This document shows, piece after piece, positions 1 through 6,847 of a DNA stretch of 23,207 bases. How positions within the stretch are numbered: the first letter of the stretch is position 1; each line of letters starts with the position of its first letter. This DNA is from an uncultured Sutterella sp. (lineage in GTDB: Bacteria > Pseudomonadota > Gammaproteobacteria > Burkholderiales > Burkholderiaceae_F). Position numbers and translations under genes: made by a program. The stretch is taken from NCBI GenBank assembly GCA_900542195.1, contig UQNA01000048.1, positions 1 to 23,207 on the forward strand. The letters are read 5' to 3'. The notes under the pieces are model-generated. The model did not search any database. It was not told the DNA's origin and saw nothing but the letters and a program-made list of their open reading frames with translations.

Positions 1-725
1 CTTTCGTAATGGCATCCCTGCAGAATGGCTGCGGAAAGCTCTCCTTTAGTCAGAGCCTGAATCATCTCTATATCGTTATCGAACGATTGAATTCTCTTGA
101 AGAAGTCTTGCGGTGAATATCCGAGAGCGGTAACCTCACCTACCGCGGTCTTCCATCCGGCCATACTAGAGGAAGAGAGACGTCCGATTCTTTTACCCGC
201 CAACATGTCAAGCTTCCGGATATCACTATCTTTATTAACCACAATCAAACTACCCGACAACTTTCCTGCATCGCTGCTGACATTATTCTTGAAAGAAAGC
301 AGATGGTCATAATGCAGATACCGTTCAAGAACCGACGCCATATCACTATTAGTAAAGACAAAATCCGGCGGATTGCGTTTAATTGCTTTCTCGAGCTCAG
401 AACGGCTAAAGCTGAGAACCTCCCAAGGACGCGTACCTAATGCACTAACCAAGCGATTAACAGATTCCGGAATATAAAACTGTGAGTTGCCTGCTTCAGC
501 CTTCTCTAAGTAAATCTCAACCGGCAGTTCTTCTTGTTTCTTTCCTCCTTCAAGTCCTCTTGACGCCGCTTCCGATGCATAAGCGAATTGCACTATACAA
601 ACAGAAAAAACAAAGCAGACGGCAACTCCCAAAAGAGGAATCTTTTTAGAAAGCCAAAGCAACGCAGCTTTCTTTTTACTCAGACTGCCGACAACATTGC
701 CAAGAAATTTCAAACAACGGTTCAT
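1..725 (-). CDS. Sensor protein with PhnD-like periplasmic domain (partial, 3' end outside window)
   Basis: The reading frame is open from an ATG at 725 to the window edge, giving 241 codons without a stop. The product has a lysine-rich N-terminus, one hydrophobic segment (about residues 29-50) and then a periplasmic-type domain. That domain resembles the PhnD/phosphonate-binding-like sensor region of TtrS-type kinases, with a 'ADxVFTNSD'-like core, 'GSLIVVNKDSDI' and 'LAGKRIG'. The complete kinase at 17588-19393 has the same style of N-terminal domain. The kinase half would lie beyond base 1 and is inferred, so this could also be a plain binding protein. The in-frame stop upstream is near 820; no strong Shine-Dalgarno precedes the ATG, so the start is provisional. 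The gene is divergent from the amidohydrolase/flavoprotein/porin set at 956-4808, which suggests it controls them. Confidence 0.72.
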   Translation of the reverse strand, partial: MNRCLKFLGNVVGSLSKKKAALLWLSKKIPLLGVAVCFVFSVCIVQFAYASEAASRGLEGGKKQEELPVEIYLEKAEAGNSQFYIPESVNRLVSALGTRPWEVLSFSRSELEKAIKRNPPDFVFTNSDMASVLERYLHYDHLLSFKNNVSSDAGKLSGSLIVVNKDSDIRKLDMLAGKRIGRLSSSSMAGWKTAVGEVTALGYSPQDFFKRIQSFDNDIEMIQALTKGELSAAILQGCHYE

Positions 726-873
726 ACGGGATGGATAAGGACAAAAGCCAAGTGTATGAGCCTCTTATAGAGCCAAATCCTTTGAAACGGAAGCGCTTTT
801 AGTAAAAACCCTCTGACGTATTTACGCTGCCTAAGCTCACGATGTGCAGTTTCAGGCTCCTTTTTAAACTTTC

Positions 874-888
874 TCTCAAGTTTTGAGA
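874..888. repeat. Short inverted repeat in divergent promoter region
   Basis: TCTCAA-GTT-TTGAGA has perfect 6-base arms and lies 68 bases upstream of the amidohydrolase start, inside the 230-base divergent spacer 726-955. It could be a regulator site or a small hairpin. Nothing else decisive is seen in this spacer. Confidence 0.25.
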
Positions 889-955
889 AACGCTTCTTGG
901 ATTCAGCAAAAAGAAAACGCTCTCTCGCATTCAGCAATATTCTTAGGAGACTCAA

Positions 956-1975
956 ATGAAACGTCGTACATTCTTTGCATCAACAGTTGCCGCAGCTTTC
1001 GGAACCGCTTCCGCTCTTGCCCAAACACCAACACCAAAGTTCCAATTTCCTGAAAGTGTTGACGAAAACGCCATTAATCCTCCTCCGGGACAGGTTCCTT
1101 ATCGTTCCAACATCCCGGTTTTCGATTTCCGCATTCGTCCTCCTTACAAAGGCTATATGAACCTCGGCATCATCAAGGCCTGGAGAAACATCCCGACCGG
1201 GCCTCGCCAGATGAGACCAACAGGCTTTGAAAGACGTCACGTCGAAAGCATTGCGAAAGCTGACGTCAACCTGATGGTTAAAGAAATGGAAGAAGCCAAC
1301 GTTATCGGCGGTGTTTTGATGGGACGCGAGACTCTCAATCCAGTGTACGGCGGCGTACCTAACGAAGATTTGCATGAACTGTGCGAGAAATTCCCCGGCA
1401 AATTCGTTGCTTTCGCCGGTATTTGCCCGCACGATCCGAAAGCTCTTGAAAAAATGGAATATGCCATTAAGACATTGGGCATGAAAGGCGTCTCCTTAGA
1501 TCCGGGCTGGTGCGATCCAGCTATTCAAGCTTACGACAAGAAGATTTATCCAATCGTTGATTTAGCAGCTCAGCTGAACGTTCCGGTTGCTTATGCGATG
1601 AGTGCTTACACCGGACCAGATTTGACCTATACGGATCCTTCCAAGATGATGCCTCTGATGCAGCAATACAAGAACGTTAATTTCGTTTTATGTCACGGCG
1701 CATGGCCTCATGTTCAGGAAGTACTTGGGTTGGCGGCCGTATGTCCGAATCTCTATATCGTTCCGGATGCTTATTTCTATGTCCGCAACATGCCATTTGC
1801 CGAGGAATTCGTAAAAGCAGCTAACTCTTATATGAAGTACCGCATGCTCTTCGGTACAGGCTATCCAATCCGCGGATTCGAACAATGCGTTGAAAACTGG
1901 AGCAACCGCGGTTTGACCCCGGAATCTTTACGACTCAGCTTGTTTGAAAACGCCAAGTATCTGCTCAATCTCTAA
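956..1975 (+). CDS. Exported amidohydrolase-2 fold protein lacking most metal ligands
   Basis: The 339-residue product has a twin-arginine-like signal (KRRTFF at residues 2-7, cleavage near ALA-Q at 20-23). The body has the TIM-barrel pattern of the Amidohydro_2 family: the first strand at 55-62, 'FVAFAGICP' at 150-158, 'GMKGVSLDPGW' at 175-185, 'VNFVLCHGAWPH' at 241-252 and 'FGTGYP' at 299-304. In active members the first strand carries HxH, but here it reads DFRIRP (57-62). The strand that normally ends in a histidine reads VPVAYAMS (209-216). The usual 'GxDyP' aspartate is a glycine (G302). Only H247 of the usual set is clearly kept, so metal-dependent hydrolysis is doubtful. It may be a binding or lyase-like protein. 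AGGAGA lies 5 bases before the ATG. It is followed by the flavoprotein at 2052, probably in one operon. Confidence 0.85.
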   Translation: MKRRTFFASTVAAAFGTASALAQTPTPKFQFPESVDENAINPPPGQVPYRSNIPVFDFRIRPPYKGYMNLGIIKAWRNIPTGPRQMRPTGFERRHVESIAKADVNLMVKEMEEANVIGGVLMGRETLNPVYGGVPNEDLHELCEKFPGKFVAFAGICPHDPKALEKMEYAIKTLGMKGVSLDPGWCDPAIQAYDKKIYPIVDLAAQLNVPVAYAMSAYTGPDLTYTDPSKMMPLMQQYKNVNFVLCHGAWPHVQEVLGLAAVCPNLYIVPDAYFYVRNMPFAEEFVKAANSYMKYRMLFGTGYPIRGFEQCVENWSNRGLTPESLRLSLFENAKYLLNL

Positions 1976-1995
1976 TTTTCGCTGAACTCCTTGGG

Positions 1996-2023
1996 GGCCG
2001 GAGCGAGACCTACCGCTCCGGCC
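1996..2023 (+). other. Strong GC-rich hairpin between two co-directional genes
   Basis: A perfect 10-base-pair stem (GGCCGGAGCG / CGCTCCGGCC) closes an 8-base loop. It lies 20 bases after the amidohydrolase stop and 28 bases before the flavoprotein ATG. No T-run follows, so it is not a standard intrinsic terminator. It may stabilise the upstream mRNA end or attenuate transcription, setting unequal expression of the two proteins. Confidence 0.6.
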
Positions 2024-2051
2024 GCAACCCTACACTTACAGAGAATTCATC

Positions 2052-3533
2052 ATGACAAACTTAAAGAAATTAACAGTTTCCGTTCTCTTGGCGACAGTTC
2101 CTCTCTTCGGAGCCTCTGCAGCTGATATTGAAAAAATAAACACAGACGTCGTCGTGGTGGGTGGCGGCGGTACGGGGCTTTCAGCTGCTGCTTCTGCCCA
2201 TCAGCACGGTGCCAAAGTTATCCTTCTTGAAAAATTAGCCTTTGTCGGCGGGAGCTCTGCTTTATCCGGCGGAGCGTTGGCCGCCGGAGAGTCAAATCCT
2301 CAAAAAAGGGCCGAGACAAAAGATGTCTCCAACGAAGGATTTGCCAAAATCTGGCTTACCGATCAAGACCGTTCATTTCCCGGCGGGGATGAATCAATGC
2401 CTAATATTGATCGCATAAATAGACTGACAAAAGAATTCAACATCACCGTCAATTGGATGGAAAAGGACATTGGTCATAAATTCGCAGTTCCTCGTCCTTT
2501 CGGGTACGGTGGTCCGAATTACGCCCATGCCCCGGCAGAAGCCCCCATTCCTGCCTCAGGCCGCGGCTCCTCTCATGCCGGCGGAAGATTTGTCATTAAG
2601 GCATTTAAGAACTATTTAGACCGGGAAGGCGTGCCAATCATGACCGGTACTAGGGCTCAAGAACTTATTACTGACGATAAAGGAAATGTTATCGGTCTCA
2701 AAGCTCTTAAGGGCAAACAACCGATCGAAATTCGTGCGAAAGCCGTGGTTCTTGGAACCGGCGGTTATGCCAGAAACAAGGACCTCTTAGAAAAGTTTGT
2801 TCCTTCTTATGCACCTTACACCGATGTTTCTAACGCCACACCCGGTGCGACCGGCGACGGCATTCTTATGGCTCAAAAGATTGGGGCTGCCGGTTTCAAA
2901 GACGGCTGGGTCATGGGAATAAGTCCCGTTTCCACAAAACGTGAGTTAAATGACACATTAAAGACTAAAAACGTCTTCAAAGATGATGTTTTCGTCAATC
3001 AGGACGGCAAACGTTTCGTAAAGGAAGATTTACCGTACATTGTTGATCCTATTGCTGCTCAGAAAGCTGCTTGGGCTATTCTTGACAGTAAAGATCCAGC
3101 CAAAAATGATCTTCTTTCTAAATTCAATGATCCGGCAATTGTGGTTCATGCAGATACATGGGAAGATTTAGCAAAAGCAATGGGAGTTCCTCAGCAATCT
3201 CTTAAGGCGACCATGGAACAGTACAACCAAGCCTGCAAAGATAAAAAAGACACTCTCTTAAACAAAGAGCCGGAATTCTTGGTCTCGGTAGACAAGGCTC
3301 CTTACTACGCCGTCCGTGTTATTCCGTCGACAATGGGCACTATCGGAGGCCTTCAAACCAACGATAAGTTCCAAGTTTTAAGAGCTGACGGCTCAGTAAT
3401 CAAAGGACTCTATGCCGGAGGAGAAACCGCCAACCGTCCTTTCTACCGCAGAGTCTACACATCCGGGACAGGATTAGGCCTCGCCTACACCTCAGGCCGT
3501 ATCGCAGGTGAAAATGCAGCCAAAGAAAAATAG
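2052..3533 (+). CDS. Exported FAD-binding reductase/dehydrogenase (flavocytochrome c flavoprotein family)
   Basis: The 493-residue product starts with a Sec-type signal peptide (cleavage after ASA near residue 23). It then has the dinucleotide-binding motif VVVGGGGTGLSAA (34-46) with the acidic LLEK (58-61), a GGS/SGG loop (66-74) and a C-terminal FAD segment 'GLYAGGE...SGRIAGENAA' (452-490). This is the FAD_binding_2 architecture without a haem or FMN domain. By eye alignment with Shewanella fumarate reductase, the proton-donor arginine is replaced (RFVKEDLPY, 321-329), the HHTMGG histidines read PSTMGTIGG (425-433), and the NRxGG arginine region reads RRVYTSGTGLG (466-476). The substrate is therefore probably not fumarate; related proteins include ketosteroid- and urocanate-type enzymes. 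It lies downstream of the amidohydrolase-like gene, and a terminator follows at 3554. Confidence 0.87.
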   Translation: MTNLKKLTVSVLLATVPLFGASAADIEKINTDVVVVGGGGTGLSAAASAHQHGAKVILLEKLAFVGGSSALSGGALAAGESNPQKRAETKDVSNEGFAKIWLTDQDRSFPGGDESMPNIDRINRLTKEFNITVNWMEKDIGHKFAVPRPFGYGGPNYAHAPAEAPIPASGRGSSHAGGRFVIKAFKNYLDREGVPIMTGTRAQELITDDKGNVIGLKALKGKQPIEIRAKAVVLGTGGYARNKDLLEKFVPSYAPYTDVSNATPGATGDGILMAQKIGAAGFKDGWVMGISPVSTKRELNDTLKTKNVFKDDVFVNQDGKRFVKEDLPYIVDPIAAQKAAWAILDSKDPAKNDLLSKFNDPAIVVHADTWEDLAKAMGVPQQSLKATMEQYNQACKDKKDTLLNKEPEFLVSVDKAPYYAVRVIPSTMGTIGGLQTNDKFQVLRADGSVIKGLYAGGETANRPFYRRVYTSGTGLGLAYTSGRIAGENAAKEK

Positions 3534-3553
3534 GCACTTCCTTTAGTCCAATC

Positions 3554-3602
3554 AAAACCCGTCCCAAAGTTCACTCATTGAATCTGAGGCGGGTTTTCTT
3601 TT
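3554..3602 (+). terminator. Rho-independent terminator after flavoprotein gene
   Basis: AAAACCCG (3554-3561) pairs perfectly with CGGGTTTT (3590-3597), and a T-rich tail follows. It lies 20 bases past the stop and probably ends the amidohydrolase-flavoprotein transcript before the porin. Confidence 0.75.
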
Positions 3603-3653
3603 ATTCAAAGTTTTTCCAGATCCTCTAAACACTGCTTTATCAAAGGATGAACC

Positions 3654-4808
3654 ATGTCCTCCAAAATTTATATCCTTATCTCGGCTTTACTACCGATGTT
3701 GCTTTCCTCGGCCAATGCTCAAGATAAAAGTCAAATCACACTGTTTGGGGTGGTCGACGACGGCTTGGTCCATACATATCAAAAAAAGAGCCTCAACGGT
3801 AAAAAGACGGTGCAAAACAGAACTGAGCTGCGTTCCGGAGTTTATCGCGGCGCCCGTTGGGGTGTAAGAGGTGTTGAGGACTTAGGAAACGGTTACTCCG
3901 TTGGATTTATCCTGGATGCCGGATTTAAAGATGATAACGGACAACAAACGATGGGACGCCTATTCGGACGCGAATCCAGTTTGAATGTCAAGGGACCTTT
4001 CGGTGAACTTTACTTCGGACGCATCGGAGCCATCACTAGCGGCGCCGGTCCAATGGCAATAGCCGCGTGGTATTCGCCGTTCGGCACATCCTGCGGCCAA
4101 TTTGCCGTGACTTCCTACAACTACATGTTCAATTTCCAGCGTGTAGACAACTCAGTGTCCTACCGTTCTCCTGCGTTTCAAAATACCCGACTTCTTTTAC
4201 AGTATTCACTCGATGTTGACGGACTGGAAGACCTCGATCCCACTACAGCAGGAATCCAGCATGGCGAAGAAGGTAAAAGTTCCACCGGCCAATACTATGC
4301 AATTGGGTTCCAATACAACAATAAAAAGGTTGATTTCAACCTCGGAACAGACCATCTGACATATTCGAAAAATGCAGCCGGTGTAAAGCCTAAAGGAGCT
4401 TACACGGTAACTTTCGGCGGATCCGTTAAGTACTCTAAATTAAAAATTTACTCCGGAGCGCAAGTTTTTTGGCATGCAAACAGCAAATGGATAACCACCT
4501 ACAACCTTCTTTGGAATCAACAAGCGTACTTGAACGGTTATGCTGTCTTAGGAGGCATTGAATATGTCATCGCGGGCGGCCAAGCCATGGCCGCCATAGG
4601 ATATAGCAAAAGCCGTTCAGCGACACTTTATCAAGAACGGCGCGGTCATATGACAGGAGCTTCTCTCGGGTATGCTTATCCCCTCAGCAAAAGGACTAAT
4701 CTTTACTTCCTATTCAACGCCAACTATGCAAGACAAAGTTCCGGAAGCGCTCCGGCAGTTAAGACAACTACTTTTGAAGAAGCAATCGGTCTGACCCATT
4801 TCTTCTAA
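3654..4808 (+). CDS. Gram-negative porin (Burkholderiales Porin_4 type)
   Basis: The 384-residue outer-membrane channel starts with a Sec signal peptide ending in SANA-Q (cleavage near residue 22). The mature protein opens with 'ITLFGVVDDGL', the standard first beta-strand of betaproteobacterial general porins. It continues with 'RWGVRGVEDLGNGYSVGFILD', 'FGRESSLNVKG' and 'GELYFGRIG', the alternating strand and loop pattern of this family. The last residue is phenylalanine (LTHFF), as needed for BAM recognition. AAGGA lies 7 bases upstream of the ATG. A terminator separates it from the flavoprotein, so it likely has its own promoter in 3603-3653. Its place beside an exported reductase suggests that it admits that enzyme's substrate, which is inference. 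Confidence 0.93.
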   Translation: MSSKIYILISALLPMLLSSANAQDKSQITLFGVVDDGLVHTYQKKSLNGKKTVQNRTELRSGVYRGARWGVRGVEDLGNGYSVGFILDAGFKDDNGQQTMGRLFGRESSLNVKGPFGELYFGRIGAITSGAGPMAIAAWYSPFGTSCGQFAVTSYNYMFNFQRVDNSVSYRSPAFQNTRLLLQYSLDVDGLEDLDPTTAGIQHGEEGKSSTGQYYAIGFQYNNKKVDFNLGTDHLTYSKNAAGVKPKGAYTVTFGGSVKYSKLKIYSGAQVFWHANSKWITTYNLLWNQQAYLNGYAVLGGIEYVIAGGQAMAAIGYSKSRSATLYQERRGHMTGASLGYAYPLSKRTNLYFLFNANYARQSSGSAPAVKTTTFEEAIGLTHFF

Positions 4809-4946
4809 ATCGAGGCGCTCCTCCCAGAAAACAGAAAGGAGAGAAGAACAAAGCATACGTAGTCAGCCATTTAAGTTATGCCCAAGCATCACACATCTCT
4901 TGTGAAGCTATCGAACTGATCGTTTCTTAATTGTTTTCCTCAAAAT

Positions 4947-4986
4947 AAAACTCTCCGCCTGTTTTTTCCAGCAAACGGAGAGTTTT
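4947..4986. terminator. Bidirectional terminator between porin and NrfD-operon ends
   Basis: A perfect 11-base-pair stem (AAAACTCTCCG / CGGAGAGTTTT) closes an 18-base loop, with T-rich tails on both strands. It lies between the convergent porin (ends 4808) and nrfD-like gene (ends 5025) and can end both transcripts. Confidence 0.85.
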
Positions 4987-5024
4987 TCTTTATCTTCGGA
5001 ACCGTTAAGTTCTGATTGTCGCCT

Positions 5025-5972
5025 CTATACCAATGTATTCATCTGTCCTGCGTAAAGAATAAACAAACGCAGGCACATCATTCCGCCGATGGCGCAAAGA
5101 CCGGCAAAATAGAATGACATCTTGGATTCCGGTTTAGATCCGGCCACAATGGAAGCCAGTAATGGAACTCCAAAACCGACACACACTGCTCCGACCCAGA
5201 ACACAACAGCCCAGACTCCTTCAGTAAAGGCACTGAAAGCTAACTTGGCAGATTCGTTGCCGCTCAGAAGAGCGATCGCAATCATGAACAAACAGAAAGC
5301 TTCCGTTGCCATAACCGGCCACTCTGCCTGATGCATTGCGTGCATGTCAGGATCAGTCTCTTTGGCTCCGAAGAACCAAGCCGCCAAAATCTTCGTCGCA
5401 GCCATCCCGGCAGAAATACCGGAAGCAACGAACAAGGCAGGCAGCACTGCCGTATTGATAAGAGGAAAACGAATAAGTGCGGAAATCAAGAAACCTGTAT
5501 AGGCGCAGATCGCAAGGGCTAAAACCATAACTATCGCGTTAATCCAAGTTTTCCAAGCTTCCAGTTTTGCGCACACAGGCTTGATCCAGCCCAACAGCGG
5601 CCAAGTGCTGAATGTATCTGCAAAGCACATAACAAACAACACCGCAACCAGAGGTATGTAGAAAAGCAGCAGCATGACGCCGATACTCATAACGCTTGTT
5701 GGGTTGTAATAGACCAAAATTCTCCAGAAATACAGAGGATTTGTCAGGTCAAGGACCAAGCAAAGCATACCTAAGAGAATGGTAGCCAAACCAATGATGC
5801 TCGCTGACTTCAGGATCGGAGTAACGTCGCTCTTATGCTTAAAGAAATTCAGCATCAAAGCAACTGCCACCGCTCCGCCGGAAATGCCTGCTAGGAACAG
5901 ATAAACTGCAATCGGCCAAGGCCAAGCAATCCCCTCGGATAAACCGGTCGTAAAAGTGATAGTACCGTCCAT
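5025..5972 (-). CDS. NrfD/PsrC-family quinone-reactive membrane subunit
   Basis: The 315-residue polytopic membrane protein has about eight hydrophobic segments (near 20-42, 54-76, 92-116, 142-166, 170-199, 217-238, 252-276 and 286-307). The opening 'WPWPIAVYLFLAGISGGA' and 'DLTNPLYFWRIL' (75-86) are typical of NrfD/PsrC/TtrC proteins. These proteins exchange electrons between the quinone pool and a periplasmic four-cluster ferredoxin without haem. The ATG follows the TAA of the ferredoxin gene directly (TAAATG), so translation is likely coupled, as in nrfCD and psrBC pairs. In the E. coli ydh operon the membrane subunit is the unrelated cytochrome b YdhU; here NrfD fills that place. It is the last gene of the operon, and the terminator at 4947-4986 follows. 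Confidence 0.92.
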   Translation of the reverse strand: MDGTITFTTGLSEGIAWPWPIAVYLFLAGISGGAVAVALMLNFFKHKSDVTPILKSASIIGLATILLGMLCLVLDLTNPLYFWRILVYYNPTSVMSIGVMLLLFYIPLVAVLFVMCFADTFSTWPLLGWIKPVCAKLEAWKTWINAIVMVLALAICAYTGFLISALIRFPLINTAVLPALFVASGISAGMAATKILAAWFFGAKETDPDMHAMHQAEWPVMATEAFCLFMIAIALLSGNESAKLAFSAFTEGVWAVVFWVGAVCVGFGVPLLASIVAGSKPESKMSFYFAGLCAIGGMMCLRLFILYAGQMNTLV

Positions 5973-6764
5973 TTAGATGCTCTCCTTTGTAACGGGGATG
6001 TATCTCACGCTTGGATTTGTTCCGAGGTGAGGTTTCACACGGACAGTGTCCTTGACGTTAAGGAGCTTGCTGACATAAGAATTCGGATCATTGACGTCAC
6101 CGAAAGCCAGAGCGCCGTAACGGCATTTAGAAACACAGGCCGGATCTTCACCGTTAGCCAATTTAGTTTGAAGGCAGAAGTCACAGTTTTCAGCGACTTT
6201 AGTCGTTGGGTTAATGAAGCGGACGTTGTAGGGGCAAGCCGCAATACAGTATTTGCAGCCCACACATCTGTCCGGATCCATCGTGACGATATTCGTGACT
6301 TCATCTCTATGTGCAGCTTGTGTCGGACAAACACGAACGCAAGGTGCATCCAGACACTGCTGGCAAGAAACGCGGACGTAAACTCGTTCACAATCACACG
6401 GCTCAATCTTTCCGCAGTATGGACAGGCTGTTCCGGGAACTCTCGTATTTTGTCTTTCAAGGACCATACGATGAACACCCGGAGGTAGTTTATTAACTTC
6501 GCTACACGCTTCTACACATTCACCGCATCCAACGCACTTGTTCTGGTTGAACACCAAAACATAATGAGGATTGGAAGCTGCGGTTTTTTGTGCAGAGCCG
6601 GCTGCAGGTTGTCCTTTCGTCTTATCAGCCTCAGCAGCTTTTTGAGATTTATCTTCGGACTTCTGAGGTGTTTCTGATTTTGGAGAACAACCGGCAAGCG
6701 TGAGAACGAACAGAGAACCAGCGCCAGCGCCTCTCAAAATTGTTCTTCTGTTTAAAGTACTCAC
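5973..6764 (-). CDS. Tat-exported lipoprotein ferredoxin, four [4Fe-4S] clusters (NrfC/YdhX-like)
   Basis: The 263-residue electron-transfer protein starts at GTG 6764, chosen because AAGGAG lies 7 bases upstream; the longer ORF from 6803 has no such site. The N-terminus has a twin-arginine motif (NRRTILR, 5-11) and then a lipobox LAGC (C26), so it is probably a Tat-dependent lipoprotein tethered by a Lys/Ser/Ala-rich linker (27-65). Sixteen cysteines form the usual four cluster motifs: C77/80/83/87, C134/137/142/146, C167/170/173/177 and C194/197/210/214. Four more cysteines, C114/117/123/125 in ACPYCGKIEPCDC, sit between the first and second motifs. They are absent from E. coli YdhX as I remember it, and might bind zinc or a further cluster. 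Its partner is the NrfD subunit encoded immediately downstream, and electrons likely come from or go to the cytochrome encoded upstream. Confidence 0.9.
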   Translation of the reverse strand: MSTLNRRTILRGAGAGSLFVLTLAGCSPKSETPQKSEDKSQKAAEADKTKGQPAAGSAQKTAASNPHYVLVFNQNKCVGCGECVEACSEVNKLPPGVHRMVLERQNTRVPGTACPYCGKIEPCDCERVYVRVSCQQCLDAPCVRVCPTQAAHRDEVTNIVTMDPDRCVGCKYCIAACPYNVRFINPTTKVAENCDFCLQTKLANGEDPACVSKCRYGALAFGDVNDPNSYVSKLLNVKDTVRVKPHLGTNPSVRYIPVTKESI

Positions 6765-6771
6765 AATGTAT

Positions 6772-6777
6772 CTCCTT
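6772..6777 (-). promoter_or_regulatory. Shine-Dalgarno that decides the GTG start at 6764
   Basis: AAGGAG on the minus strand is 7 bases from GTG 6764. It places the twin-arginine motif at residues 5-11 of the product, a normal position for a Tat signal. Confidence 0.8.
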
Positions 6778-6847
6778 GGCGGTCTTAACCGCTTAATCTT
6801 CATAAGGGAGAGTTGGTTCGGAAATATATTCCGAACCGTCCTTAACC

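Noticed and set aside
97..312. 71-codon plus-strand ORF
   Set aside because: It lies antisense to the partial sensor gene, whose minus-strand frame is open throughout and has a recognisable domain.
722..955. 77-codon minus-strand ORF whose stop overlaps the sensor ATG
   Set aside because: It starts with TTG beside the divergent amidohydrolase ATG, is very rich in Lys/Arg, has no ribosome-binding site and would fill the whole divergent promoter.
6027..6488. 153-codon plus-strand ORF
   Set aside because: It is antisense to the lipoprotein ferredoxin with its invariant cysteine motifs; the product has no family features.
6765..6803. Upstream ATG for the lipoprotein ferredoxin
   Set aside because: It would add 13 basic residues before the Tat motif and has no Shine-Dalgarno, while the GTG at 6764 has AAGGAG at 7 bases.
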